Source: Vandiemenella viatica
Taxonomy: Eukaryota; Arthropoda; Insecta; Orthoptera; Morabidae
Assembly: GCA_031002005.1 (NCBI GenBank)
Contig: JARYHS010009186.1
Span: 106,490,829-106,554,828, forward strand
Length of the DNA stretch: 64,000 nucleotides
Reading direction: 5' to 3'
Under the pieces are notes generated by a model that saw only the letters and a list, made by a program, of their open reading frames with translations, did not search any database and was not told where the DNA came from. Position numbers and translations under genes: made by a program. Shown here piece by piece: positions 24,043-34,894 of the stretch (position 1 is its first letter; each line of letters begins with the position of its first letter).

Positions 24043-24894
24043 AGGCAGAGGGAGGAGGGAGATAGATGTAAAATTTCTGACTAAAAGATATTTAAAGAAA
24101 GCTTACAGAGGATTGGAAGATATGAACGAATTTAACAATAGTCCAAAACCGGGGTAGCATACTACTTCGTATTTACATGATAGCTCGATGTATTCTCTGT
24201 TGTATCGTAAGCAGTAGCTGAGGCGAGACTGTGAGTCGTGTATGCAAGTGATCTCTGACCCGGATGACGTGAGTGCTATGTGGGCCACCATATGGCTGGG
24301 CGCCCGACCCGTCTGTAAAAATAATGGCGCTGCCCTCTGGGGCTGCTTTCACTTTCAAATGACGGCGCGGCGGCTGCAGATCATAATACAACCTGTTGCC
24401 TCGGCACGCCCTCACTCGCCTCAACACCTGAACGTCGGATTGCTTTTAACCGCACTTACAGCTGCATGAGTGCACTAAAGAGTTGTTTCCAATAAACTAA
24501 TAGTTGAATTCGCTTGATTTTAGTCATTCATTTTCATAAACCGTCTAGATTAGCCAGCCGGTTAATTACCATAATAGTGGAGCTGCGGGATTTCCAAAGC
24601 GTCTCTTCATTTTAATCCTTGAGAAAGGTATATTTAATCCCTCGTACAACTAACAACAATGTATATGAAAAGCCAGAACTTTGCAAATCCATGAAAGAAA
24701 ACAACAGTTTTTTTAGTTGAATGAAATGGTACATAAGACGAACAACATATTAAAAACAAAAAATAGTACACGCTAATTAGTACAATTAGTGTCGTCTAAA
24801 TCGTGTAAACTGCCGTCTACCCACGCTTGAATTCGGTTAGTTCCATGACCGGTCCTCTCTACCCGGGCGAACTGTAACCGCTAGAGCTTCCCTA
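24043..24894. other. Unassigned segment, GC-richer at 24230-24440
   Basis: Open frames of 75-84 codons overlap on both strands at 24173-24469, with no recognised domain. Nothing else was seen. Confidence 0.35.
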
Positions 24895-25015
24895 GGCTCG
24901 GTGGTCAAACGAAGGCTCTACGGACAAACGAAGGCTCTGCGGACGAACGAAGCTCGACGGACGAACGAAGGCTCGGCGGACAAACGAAGGCTCGGCGGAC
25001 AAACGAAGGCTCGGC
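24895..25015. repeat. 19-bp minisatellite, six units plus a partial
   Basis: Six head-to-tail units of the form ggctcggcggacaaacgaa, one of them 18 bp, then a partial unit ending 'ggctcggc'. Units differ at 1-4 sites; the last two full units are identical, suggesting recent growth at that end. The minus strand is open through the array (peptide repeats such as AEPSFVRRAFV), but a 19-bp period shifts frame each unit, so coding is unlikely. Confidence 0.85.
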
Positions 25016-25818
25016 AATGCAGGAATAGCGCTTAACGTCTTCCTCGCCCGTGGCGCGCAACAACGATGGTACCTCGTAGAAAACTGGACAAGATTCTACG
25101 GCAGGAGCATTCTCGAATCTATAGTTTATCAATGATTACTACCAACATTTGTCTATGTTCTTTCAACTGAATCGCCGTAGACATGAAGTGCAATCTGTAT
25201 GTGTTTGACAAAGATATGTAACGCAAGTATTACAAACTATGAAATCAAAACACAGTGTAACGAAAACCGTAACATAAATAAATTATCTATAGTTACTGAC
25301 ACACATAAAACATACCCTGAATCCGAATTTAGTGCATCATGATTTCCTCGGAAGTTTCAAATATATGTGATGTCTTGTAGGGATTTGTAACTATTATTGC
25401 ACAACATTGCTTTCACTTTAATGACATAACTGATATCACTCTAATAAATGATTATTAATAACCAAAAGATCATTGATATCTTCAGTAGAAAGATCGTTCC
25501 ACTTTTTATGAAATGCCGGAACATCACCATAGAATTGTTGAAATGTGGTGCAATCTGGCGATTTTTACTTTTTAAATAATATAGAGTTGTGCCCAGTCTG
25601 TTAGTATTCGTATTTTCGGAAAGTAAACGCATACGATCTTATAAAACGATTCAATAGCATGTAATAAATAATAATAAGAAAAATAAATACTCTCCACTCT
25701 AATTTATCAGTTACATTATTTTTCAATTTAGTGATTTTAAGACTGCAGTGCTGTTCGTGGCTGCTACGATTGTACGGGGCGAGTACCAGCGTAGCTTGGT
25801 CCCCACACAGCAGGCGAA
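25016..25818. other. Anonymous AT-rich DNA
   Basis: No recognised content. Confidence 0.45.
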
Positions 25819-26228
25819 TATCCTCTTCAGTTCCGAGGAATCATATATGATACCTCCAGGAATTATTTTTTCTTGGGCCACTGCACAGCTGAACCTTTTC
25901 TGGCCTATCGTATAATCTACAATATACATCGCGCTTCTCACAGCTCATATGTTCGATCTTCTGCTTTTGGCAGCCCTGATTGGAAAGTTGGGATCCTGCA
26001 GCTGTACAACTTGGCTCGTCGAAATAAAGTAACATGAAGCAGTAAAGCCGTGTGTATAATTTTCCTGCTTGACTCCCGAGGTATCATATATATACCATCT
26101 ATAAAAAATTAATTATTGTTTCTAAAAAAAATTATGGTCATTCATTGTTAACTAGCATTAACACAAAGTAAATAACAAAATAGTAGTTCTCTTGCACTTT
26201 TATTATGAGCTCGGGACTGAAGAGGATA
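25819..26228. repeat. Segment bounded by 19-bp inverted repeats
   Basis: TATCCTCTTCAGTTCCGAG at 25819-25837 is matched, inverted, at 26210-26228 with one mismatch. Inside, 'CCGAGGaATCATATATgatACC' near 25833 recurs in direct orientation near 26075 as 'CCGAGGtATCATATAT.TACC'. No target duplication is visible. It may be a small DNA element. A 64-codon cysteine-containing minus frame (25841-26035, ATG start) lies inside; its function is unknown. Confidence 0.5.
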
Positions 26229-26879
26229 ACAGATCGAGCATACTGTCAGACTCGAGCTTCCGTCCAGGCTCGGTCCTCTGCACTGTATTTCAGGCATTTG
26301 GCCGGCAGAGGTCACGCTGACAGCGACATACCCAGCGATCCTAGACAGCGTTTGTACGACTCTAGTACAGATCGTATGAGTTAAGAAGGATTAGTGCACA
26401 GGCATTGAAACAGTTTATCTGAACCGAAAATGTTTTTAAGTCTCCTGCTACTGGTTGCAATCAATGTTGAAAATTCACATAAGATTCACACATAATTTAC
26501 AATAATGATATTCGAAACTAGCTGGGGCACTTTTTCACATTATATAAAAGTGGTGCGATATCATTGAGCCAATTTAAATCAATACATCAGGCCTCTGATA
26601 ATGTAGAGCTTCTTTTAGAATCCCAGAGAGCATCGTGCATTCAAGTATTATGGCGTTTGTTGGGATTAAACAATATTTGGAAAAAAATGTATATAGTTCA
26701 GAAAGAACTGCTCGGGTCCCGTCATGGAAACTCGTGCATTCGTTCTTCAGTCTCTCATCAGCATCACACCTTACACTATCGCTGTTACTCCTACATACAA
26801 TAACATGAAACCGTTGTATTACCGTGCCCAGTAAGTAAGCGGATTCTGTAGGACGTGGATGTAAATGCCAATGGTGTTA
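26229..26879. other. Unassigned segment
   Basis: No recognised gene or repeat; the longest frame is 79 codons (26564-26803). Confidence 0.4.
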
Positions 26880-27038
26880 TCCAGATTTCGGTTTTCCATG
26901 GCTTTCCGAAATCATTCCAGGCGAATGGCGGGATGATTCGTTCAAAATATCATAGCCGAATTCCTTCCAGTTCCTTGTCTCTAATCAATTCTCGCCTCTA
27001 ACAATACTGATGTCAACGAGACACTAAGCAAGAAAATG
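26880..27038 (+). mobile_element. SINE family 1, head-truncated
   Basis: Plus-strand copy starting CCAGATTTCGGTTTTCCATGG, split by mutations. It then has 'aatcattccaggcgaat', 'gccgaattccttcc' and the tail 'gatgtcaacgagac'. The tRNA-like head is missing or too diverged to see. Confidence 0.7.
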
Positions 27039-27105
27039 CTCGTGGAAAATATGACTAATTTTATACTCACACAACTGATTGGAGCTAAAAAATAAGGATA
27101 TGGAG

Positions 27106-27765
27106 AGGTTATTGAATATCATTAACAAAAAACTGAAGGCAGATTGTGGACTAAATGTAAAGAGAAGCAATACAAAAGTGGTGAAATGTAGCAGAAATGT
27201 AGCAATAATAGCAGGTTAAATATAAAAATATGTTAGGATGCGATAGGAGACGTAAATAAATTCTTCTACTTCGGAAGTTAAATTACAACTGATGGCCTAA
27301 GTGAAAATGATATTAGAAGTAGAACAGCACTAGCAAAAAGAGCCTTCATGAAAAAGAGAAATTATTTAGTTTCAAATATAGCTCTAGGACTCAGAAACTC
27401 TTATGTGTGGATTACAGCTCTTTATGGTAGCGAAGCATGGAATTTTGGAATACCAGAAAGAAGAAAAATTAAAACATTTGAATTGTGGGGCTATAGAAGG
27501 ATATTTAAAATTACGTGGACAGATAAAGTACGAAATGAGCGTGTTTTGGAAATTATGGGTGAGGAAAAAAGTTTGTGGAATAGTGTATCAGAAGGAAGAA
27601 ACAGGATGTTGGGTCGGAAGACACAGGTTAGAACATATGAAACAGATAACTGAGGATGTGGTTTGTAAGAGATGAGATGAAGAGATTAGCGCAAGATAGT
27701 AAGGGGTGGATGATTGCATCAAACCAGTCAAAAACCTGGTGACAGCAAAAAAAAAAAAAAAAAAA
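27106..27765 (+). pseudogene. LINE (RTE-like) reverse-transcriptase C-terminal relic
   Basis: Broken frames read DMERLLNIINKKLKAD.GLNVKR, the stretch just after the polymerase active site. They continue with ALYGSEAWNFGIPERRKIK, IKYEMSVFWKLW / VRNERVLEIMGEE, and YETDN.GCGL at the end. The A19 tail is at 27747-27765. Several stops and shifts separate these parts. Family knowledge: the order 'YGSEAW...E..K...FE.W..RR..KI.W.D...NE.VL' followed by a basic GHILRH-type motif is the C-terminal region of RTE-like non-LTR elements. The endonuclease and catalytic core are absent, so the copy is 5'-truncated and dead. Confidence 0.75.
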
Positions 27766-27768
27766 GAG

Positions 27769-28670
27769 CTATAATAACGCACGTTAAAACATTTTTGTCT
27801 GAAGGATCGGAGCGTATATAATTACCAATATAAGATTTTTTGTCATGCTGATAAAGATGGAAGCGAATCTGAAGTCTCACTAGACAATTTGCTAATGGGA
27901 CACTGTTTTTAATCTTCGTAAAAAATATTAGCGAGAGTGAGTTAGAAAGATTAAAGTAAAATATAGTGAAATACTAACTTGACTCCACTGCAAGTTTTGA
28001 TAGTAACAAAACGAACGAAAAACATCGTCTTTGATTTATTTATTAAATTATTAAAAAATGATATACTTACAGGAGAGTGAAGCCGAGTACTTCCATTGTC
28101 AATCAACCGCCTTACCGAATGCACTAACAGCATTCCAGATTCTAGAGACGTGAGCAGAAATTGATATCGGGTAAACCTAATTTCTCTCTCAAAATACGAT
28201 GTATCTATTTATACGGTTTTACAGGAGGTTTTTATATGTCGGAGAGTAGCTCTTCATTATTAAATCAAAATCGGTTCAACGTATGTCTCAGACTCTACTT
28301 GTTGGTTGTCCAGTTCATAATCGCTGTCAACTGCTAAGCAGATAGGTCTCCGGCTTCAGCGACATCTGTGAGGCAGATAAATAAACCAAGCTGACTGATC
28401 ACGAGAGTCACAAATCATAAATACGAAATGAGTACCCTTCACTGAACGTCATATAATTTGCGCCGCCATAAACACACTTTCACAGCCGCTCCAACCACTC
28501 AGAGAAGATTTACTCCTGGCAGTAACATATAAATGTCTTGTGCTTGGCTGTAATAGGTGTCTCGTATTTTTAAAACGCAGGAAAACCGATGAGATCTTTT
28601 TTAAAAAGATTTTTATCCAATTAAATTATTTTATTTCAGTTAAAATTGGAAGGAAGAACGGATCTTGTTG
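27769..28670. other. Unassigned segment between two LINEs
   Basis: No recognised features; the longest frame is 60 codons. The 5' boundary of the following LINE is uncertain by some tens of bases. Confidence 0.4.
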
Positions 28671-28701
28671 ATACAGACTGTTTTTATCTCATTTAGAGTC
28701 T

Positions 28702-30135
28702 TTGCTACTAAGTTTTACAAATAGCAAACAAATAGTATTATGTGGAGATTTCAATGTTGACTTTCTGAATCACAGCAATGATAGATTAGATATGGAAGCC
28801 TTGCTGTTGTCTTTTAACTTAACAGCACTTGTAAATTTTCCTACGAGAATACAAAATAATAGCAGGACTGCAATTGATAACTTTTTTATGGCTATTTCTC
28901 AGTGCAGTCATTACAGCATACTTCCAGTAATAAATGGTATCTCTGATCATGATGCCCAGCTATTATGTATCGAGTCCAGGAACACTGTTAAACAGATAAA
29001 GAAAAGCTGGGTTTATAGAAGAAATATTAGTGAAAATAATATAAAACACTTCATAGATACCTTAAACAATGAAAACTGGTTAGAAGTATATAATGCGCAG
29101 GGTGTTAATGCGAAATTTGATTCCTTTCTGAATATATTTCTAACACTTTTTGAAGGTATTTTCAAAAAAAGGAAAATTCTCAACACTCCAAACAATGAAC
29201 TGGGCATGGGATGGATAACAAAGGGTATTAGAATCTCTAGTAAAACAAAGAGGGACCTTTATTTAAAAATGAGAGAATCAGATAACTATGCGCTGAAAGT
29301 TCACTATAAACTTTATTCTAAAATACTAAGAAATGTAATAAGGAAGGCCAAGAACAGGTACATATCGGCGAAAATTGAAAACTCAGACTATAAAATGAGA
29401 ACAATATGGAATATAATAAAGACTGATACAGGAAAAACTGTAAATCACTCTAAAGACATAAAAATAGGACAAAATGGATATGTGTATAGCGAAGTAGGGG
29501 AAGTTTGTGAAATATTTAACAAACATTTTACGTCAGTAGTAGATAAATTAGGCATAGAAAAGCAATCCCCACATATTGCTCTAAGGCTTCTTGAGACTGC
29601 TTTCCCAAATAGCTTTGTGGAGATGAAATTGCCACCAGTAACAGTCTCAGAAATAAATAAACTCATTAAACAATTAAAACCTAAAAATTCTTCCAGCTAC
29701 GACAATATTACAAGTAAATTACTGAAAAGATGTTCAGACTGTATCAGTCATGTACTTGCTCACATTTGTAATGAATCCTTAATACAAGGTGTTTTTCCCG
29801 ATAGACTAAAATATGCTGTTGTAAAACCATTATTTAAAAAAGGAGAAGTAACATGTGTAGACAACTATCGTCCCATTTCATTACTTTCAACATTCTCAAA
29901 GGTTTTTGAAAAAGTCATGTATAGTAGAGTAATAAAACATGTTACACACTATAATATCCTCACTGATACACAATTTGGGTTCAAAAAAGGATCATCCATA
30001 GAAATGGCTATATATTCATTTTTAAATAACACATTTGAGGAACTGAATAATAAAATGAATCCTGTAGGAATATTTTGTGATCTTGCAAAAGTATTTGACT
30101 GTGTAAATCATGAATTACTTTTGAAAAAAAATTGA
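28702..30135 (+). pseudogene. LINE ORF2: endonuclease C-terminus and reverse transcriptase, first part
   Basis: 477 open codons; the TTG at 28702 is not a real start, since the frame continues upstream without a Met. Residues about 14-20 read CGDFNVDF and about 84-90 SDHDAQL, the last two catalytic blocks of APE-type endonucleases. From about residue 320 come reverse-transcriptase blocks: VKPLFKKGE, NYRPISLL, FEKVMYSRV, then TQFGFKKGSS and GIFCDLAKVFDCVNH. The last carries the first polymerase Asp, with AKVFD where most relatives have SKAFD. The frame ends at 30135 because an A-run (30123-30130) has one base too many or too few; the other frame continues with the expected EYYGI. It acts in the nucleus at chromosomal target sites. 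Confidence 0.88.
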
Positions 30136-30315
30136 ATACTATGGTATTTTTGGGACCGCAGGTAAATGGTTTAAATCATACATTGAAAGCCGAATGCAAA
30201 AAGTTTCAATTTTTGATTATAAAATAAGTAAAGATGCTTCATCAGACTGGGAGAAAATAAAACCTGGAATTCCACAAGGCTCTGTCTTAGGTCCCCTCCT
30301 CTTTCTGTTATACAT
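30136..30315 (+). pseudogene. LINE reverse transcriptase, middle part after the frameshift
   Basis: In the frame shifted from the previous piece, the sequence reads EYYGIFGTAGKWFKSYI, then KISKDASS, then GIPQGSVLGPLLFLLYI at 30270-30315. GIPQGSVLGPLLF is the textbook block before the polymerase active site. The reading stops inside the Tyr-Ile-Asn-Asp motif because the 338-bp insert begins there. Confidence 0.85.
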
Positions 30316-30653
30316 GTAATGGTCCAAATACTATTATTTGTATGAGAATAAATGTTGTAAGATTGATTCGTGAATATAAGTTACCCAGTTGTTTCAGATA
30401 TAATGTATATGATGTGAGTAATATGTCCCCAAGGTAAGAAGTACATGTTTTATCTATTGCTAAGAATAATGTTAACTTCATTGACTACTTAATAACGCAG
30501 TTGGCGAATCTGCTTCACTAAACTCGCCTGGTGTCAGCCTGACAATTCAACATAATTTTAGATCAATGTGCCCACTTAATAGTTGCTCGATGTAATAATA
30601 TCATAAAACGCCCACAAAGTGTAAGACCACTACAACCACGGCTAATCCTTTAC
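30316..30653. mobile_element. 338-bp insertion of unknown type inside the LINE
   Basis: It splits the reverse-transcriptase motif YIND. ATACAT lies directly before (30310-30315) and after (30654-30659) the insert, a 6-bp target duplication, so this is a true insertion. The ends are GTAATGG and CCTTTAC, inverted to each other at six of seven bases. No coding frame, no A-tail and no tRNA-like promoter was seen. It begins with GT but does not end with AG at any allowed boundary, so it is not a spliceosomal intron. Best reading: a small non-autonomous DNA element of an unassigned superfamily. Confidence 0.75.
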
Positions 30654-31533
30654 ATACATCAATGACCTTCCTGGAAATTTATCCGACAAAGTTATGAGTG
30701 TTTTATTTGCAGATGACACTAACCTGACTGTGCGTAAAACACCAAACAGTACTATAGAATTTAATGTAAATGAAGTACTTAGAGTACTAGCAAATTGGTT
30801 TCAGGCAAATTCATTAAAATTAAATTTTGAAAAAACACATTATATTAGGTTTAAAACAAAAAACTATGCACAGCCAGATATATGTATAAACTATAAAAAC
30901 AACACAATCTTAGAAACAGAGAGTATAAAATTTCTTGGTATTAAAATAGATCAGAAACTCTGTTGGCATGATCATATCACTACACTACTGACAAAGTTAA
31001 GTAGTGCCACCTTCGCAATACGAACACTTTCTCTAACAGCAGATCTAGAATTAATGAAACAGGTGTACTCCTCATATTTTCATTCAGTAATGTCATATGG
31101 CATAATTTTTTGGGGAAACTCTTCACAAAGTAAAAAAGTTTTCATAGCACAGAAAAGAGCTATTAGGTTTCTGTGTACGGTAAAACCAAGAACTTCTTGC
31201 AGACAACTCCTTAAGAAACTCAATATTCTTACAATGTATTCTCAGTATATATATTCTCTCATGAGCTTTGTCATAGAAAATTTTAACCTGTTTACACCTA
31301 ATTCACAGGTACACAGTTTCAATACAAGAAACAGAAATAACTTGCATAAAACACAAACATCTCTGTCATTAGTACAAAGAGGAGTTAATTATTCTGGGAT
31401 ACATCTGTTTAATAAACTACCTAATCGTATAAAACAGCTTTCAGATAATAAAGATGTATTCAAACAAAAACTTAGAGATTATCTTATTGGCAACTCCTTC
31501 TACTCCATTCAAGAATTTGAAGAAAATAATTAA
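30654..31533 (+). pseudogene. LINE reverse transcriptase active site and C-terminal domain
   Basis: After the insert the frame resumes with INDLPGNLSDKVMSVLFADD. The FADD box (30706-30717) holds the two Asp residues of the polymerase active site. Then come NSLKLNFEKTHYIRF, ESIKFLGIKID, SYFHSVMSYGIIFWG and the basic C-terminal region, ending at a stop at 31531-31533. The 279-codon piece from the ATG at 30694 has no internal stop. Only the frameshift and the insert disable ORF2 over the part present. Its C-terminus matches the 21.0-21.6 kb relic. Confidence 0.88.
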
Positions 31534-31725
31534 TTGTACTCATTATGACGTTTGCAAAACTCAGTTGCAAAAATGTATGTTTATTATTATTTCTTGTATT
31601 TGTAAAATATGTATATATATATATATTTACTATGATATGACTCATATTATGTGTATATGTATCAGCAATGACGTGTTTCACATCCCAGAGGTACTTCCTC
31701 AGCAGGGATCCATGGAACAAGATTG

Positions 31726-31756
31726 ATAAATAAATAAATAAATAAATAAATAAATA
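31726..31756 (+). repeat. (TAAA)n tail of the LINE
   Basis: 'gataaataaataaa...' runs directly on from the 3' untranslated region. A short tandem repeat in place of poly(A) is typical of several LINE clades. Confidence 0.8.
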
Positions 31757-32212
31757 GAAGATAGTTGATTTGATGGCGTTAAACAGGTGGATGTGGCCCT
31801 CAGTAACATTTGCAGGCTGGTGAAAGGCTGCCTAAAGCCTACCCAAGTTGATAGGTTTTATCAGCTTTCAAGCATTGCACCACCCAGTTATCCGAAGAGA
31901 AGTGGCTGACAACAGGGAGAGGTCAAAAATATAACGGGAAAGAACTCATCCACGTTGCGACCATGCAACACCAGCCCAGAGACTCAAGTACAGAAAAAGT
32001 TTCCTGAGAGCATGCAAGATCTAATCGGGTCACCTGTGAAGCCAAAAGTAATGTCCCCAATATCTCGGGACCAATGACAGTTGCAGAGCACTTGTCACCT
32101 TATCACACAGAAGACTGGAACGTATGGAGGTCCTCGAATAGATAGCGGACAGAAGTGGGCAGCTCCAAGACCAATCCGATGAAATAGGATTATATTGACA
32201 CTACCAACATTA
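31757..32212. other. Unassigned segment
   Basis: No recognised gene or repeat between the LINE tail and the hAT target duplication. Confidence 0.4.
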
Positions 32213-32224
32213 GTTATAACTAGA

Positions 32225-32463
32225 TTTTTTTTTAACTGCTTAACGTCTCCCATAACAACTAGGTCTTTAGAGACGGGAAAGGATGGGGGGCAAGGAATGG
32301 GAAGGAATTCGGCCATGGCCTTTTGAAGGAAGCATCCCGGCATTCACCTGGAGTGATTTGGGGAAACCATGGAAAACCCAAATCTGGATGCCCGGACGGG
32401 GATTCGAACCGCCGTCCCCGAATGCGAGGCCAGAACGCTAGCCGTTACACCACCACGCTCGGT
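32225..32463 (-). mobile_element. SINE family 1, full-length, inserted in the hAT end
   Basis: Very well preserved minus-strand copy: a T9 tract (the A-tail), GGAATTCGGCCATGGCC, GGGGAAACCATGGAAAACCC, GGGATTCGAACCG and the head end ACCACCACGCTCGG. TTATAACTAGA is duplicated perfectly at 32214-32224 and 32464-32474 (11 bp). The duplicated word includes both the hAT's own target copy and its first bases, so the SINE landed on the hAT edge and is younger. The tail 'aactgcttaacgtctc' is shared with the 50.5 kb copy, a distinct subfamily from those ending GACGTCGAGG. Confidence 0.9.
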
Positions 32464-32667
32464 TTATAACTAGAGGCCGGATTATGTGCAACACAAAAAG
32501 CTAGAAATATTGCATACAATATGCACGAAAAGTGCTTAAAATATACATGAAAAGTGTCAAACTATGCAACATTATATAATATAAAAATAATAATTTTTAG
32601 ATTTTTTTGTTTCAAAATCAGCATGCAATTAGTAAGTAGTTGAATAACATGTATATAAATTCGATAG

Positions 32668-33240
32668 TTAACAATTATTTAATCCTTTTTTTTTGTAAAC
32701 GTAAACAATCGGGTACTGTTCCAAGTATTCAATAATAATATTGTTTCTTCGATCTCCCAAAATATTTGTATAAGTGGATATGGTCCGTTCCATATTCATT
32801 GATGTAACTGGGCTGTTTTTGAAATCGGGTGTTGTGTCAGCTGTCATTGTTTCTGGAAGAAACTCACCCGTCCCATTACTAAAACTATCAATTTGACACA
32901 AAGGTTCAAAACCTGGTTTATTGTTCAAATTATTTTCAAATTTCACTTTAAGTTTACACAGGAATACCTCTAGCAATGCGGATTTTATTCATTTACTGAA
33001 TAGATTCAGTCATCATCAAACTTTGAGTTTCAAGCTTTATAATACTCGATAGTATGTGGGAAAAAAGAATGATAGTCACAGCTCGTACTAGAATTGTTAA
33101 ATGCTTCCTTGTACTGACGACTGTCATAGCTTCTCCACTGTCAAAGTCGTTTACTACACATTTAATGGCCTCAAAATGTTCATTAGTAGAGCTTCAACAT
33201 ACGTTGCCCATCGAGTTATCGCTGGTTCCGGAGGTAAAAG
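32668..33240 (-). pseudogene. hAT transposase C-terminal remnant
   Basis: Minus-strand frames. From about 33240 downward: PEPAITRWATYVEAL, NEHFEAIKCVVNDF and TVVSTRKHLTI, resembling the 'P.TRWGTW..A..YY..HF' part of hAT transposases. Further on (32668-32976, 102 codons): MNMERTISTYTNILGDRRNN, resembling the hAT dimerisation block 'S.ERSFS.YK.ILSDRR'. Stops and shifts separate the two. The N-terminal zinc finger and first catalytic parts are absent, consistent with an internal deletion. The family is called from motif wording, without a search. Confidence 0.7.
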
Positions 33241-33569
33241 TAAATTTGGCATTTTTTTTTAATAGGCATTATTAACGAAAACGTGCCTTAAGATAAGCTT
33301 TCTTTGTTGATGAAATCAGTTTGTTTTCATTCCCAGTTCTTCACCGAGTCGTCGTAGACTAAGAGCTGTGCTGCCACTAGGTTATGCCGGCTACAACGTA
33401 AGATTTTATTTATTAACTAGGTACACTACCGGAAAATATTGTAAATATAGCGAAAATATGCATCATCACTAGGTTTTAGGTAAAATATGCAATAACTGGT
33501 GAAAACGGCTAAATATACAAATGCATATGCACACATGGAAATGCATATAATCCTGTCCCTAGTTATAAC

Positions 33570-34827
33570 TATGGTGAGGACCAACCCATGAAACATATGC
33601 TCCAGTGCCTTATGTGCCCGTCATCCTGCAACGAAGACGATTTGTTTCGAGCAACACTGAATGTATGTGATGTTACAAAATACTGAGCGAAACGGATTTA
33701 AAGTGATTGATTTATACAATTTTTAGCTGCGTAATTGATGTTTGTGACTCGAGACTATTAATAATTTCATGTTGTTTTGAATATAATACAAAGCGTATGC
33801 TCCAAGATTAAGAACTGCAGTTATCGGTTACCACTGTAATTAAAAGCGATAATTCGATTCTACATTGCTATCAGAATACAAATTGTAAGTGATTACAGTT
33901 TGCTCAGTAAAGTATGGATTGAATTAATGGATAGGAAATTTACTGAGATCTTACATCAGGAATCGTATCAACATTCCACTCGTTTTATGGGAAATCATTG
34001 TCATTGCCTATACAGTTTAAAAAGGTTTCGATGTTAATAACGAAAGTGGAAAACTTTATTCTCCTTTTAATCGTAATTGACCAACTGTTGAGTTTTATTT
34101 TGGTCAATTGCTTCACTTTATCCTCCTTTAGACCATTAGGTACAATTTATGGACCACGGTAAAACGATTTGGTAATTTGTAACTTCAGTTGGAAGCAAAT
34201 CATTCAACAAATGCTAAACTAAACGTTGTTTTTAAGATTATCTATGGCATTTACCATTCGAAAAGTCCCAGGTTCATAAGGTTTAACCTTCTGTCTTACA
34301 ATTTCATATTTAGGGGTAAATGAAAAATTTAAGTATTTGTTAGAGATATTTGCTAGTGGCCGAGGCTGTTAGGACTACATAATGGTATCTTGCGATCGTA
34401 ATGGTGTAACATTACCTTTTTTATATGGCCTTCGGTCCCTGCGTCAATATAGCCATCTCCATCATGTTTATATTATTCTAATTATTGTATTATGTGTGCA
34501 CATCGGACTCTAATAGACAACCCTTTCAATGCGAGGACAATATGCTAGCCCCCTACACTGCCAGGGCCGGCAAACACTGGGATACCTGCTTCGAACCCCG
34601 GTGGGGGAAGAATCTTCTTCGTTCCATACTTCGCCAAAAATGTAGAAGAGGCTGTGGTGCACTATTGTATACATAAGCTTTGAATTAAATCACACACCTC
34701 CCCGCAGTACATATGGAATGGGGGCATACGATACTGTCGAATAGAAAAGTTATATTTTGTGATGCCTGGTGTCTACGGTTTCTGAAAAGTAGGCCTGAAG
34801 TGACCATCATCGGGTTTCTCGCATACA

Positions 34828-34828
<1 letters not shown>
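33570..34828. other. Unassigned AT-rich segment
   Basis: No recognised gene or repeat. A GC-richer patch at 34500-34600 contains 'cttcgaaccccggtggggg', which faintly suggests a decayed tRNA-like head, but no SINE body follows. Confidence 0.4.

Positions 34829-34894
<66 letters not shown>

Larger units (their letters stand above)
28671..31753 (+). mobile_element. 5'-truncated non-LTR retrotransposon (LINE), about 3.1 kb
   Basis: The most complete element in the window. It keeps the end of the endonuclease, the reverse transcriptase, the C-terminal region, a 3' tail with TTTCACATCCCAGAG near 31676 and a terminal (TAAA)n tract at about 31726-31753. The core motifs and short 3' microsatellite suggest the Jockey/CR1/L2 side of the LINE tree; the exact clade is undecided. 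A 338-bp foreign insert lies at 30316-30653. The 5' end is missing (the endonuclease starts part-way), and no target duplication was found at the ends. The separate coding pieces are described in their own entries. Confidence 0.85.
32221..33561 (-). mobile_element. hAT transposon, internally deleted, with 8-bp target duplication
   Basis: GTTATAAC is duplicated at 32213-32220 and 33562-33569, the 8-bp hAT signature. The ends TAGAGGCCGGATTATGTGCA and the inverted right end (reads TAGGGACAGGATTATATGCA) match at 16 of 20 positions. The element contains minus-strand transposase remnants and a SINE inserted at its left end (32225-32463). Without the SINE and its extra target copy it is about 1.09 kb, too short for a full hAT gene, so it is a deletion derivative that keeps the transposase C-terminus. 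Confidence 0.82.

Noticed and set aside
24173..24427. Minus-strand frame with IIFTDGSGAQPYGG, resembling the RNase H start motif
   Set aside because: The motif is isolated: no other RNase H block, no transposon context, and a frame is also open on the opposite strand in this GC-richer patch. Chance similarity.
30316..30653. The insert as a spliceosomal intron of the LINE
   Set aside because: It starts with GT, but no permitted boundary ends in AG, and a 6-bp direct duplication flanks it.
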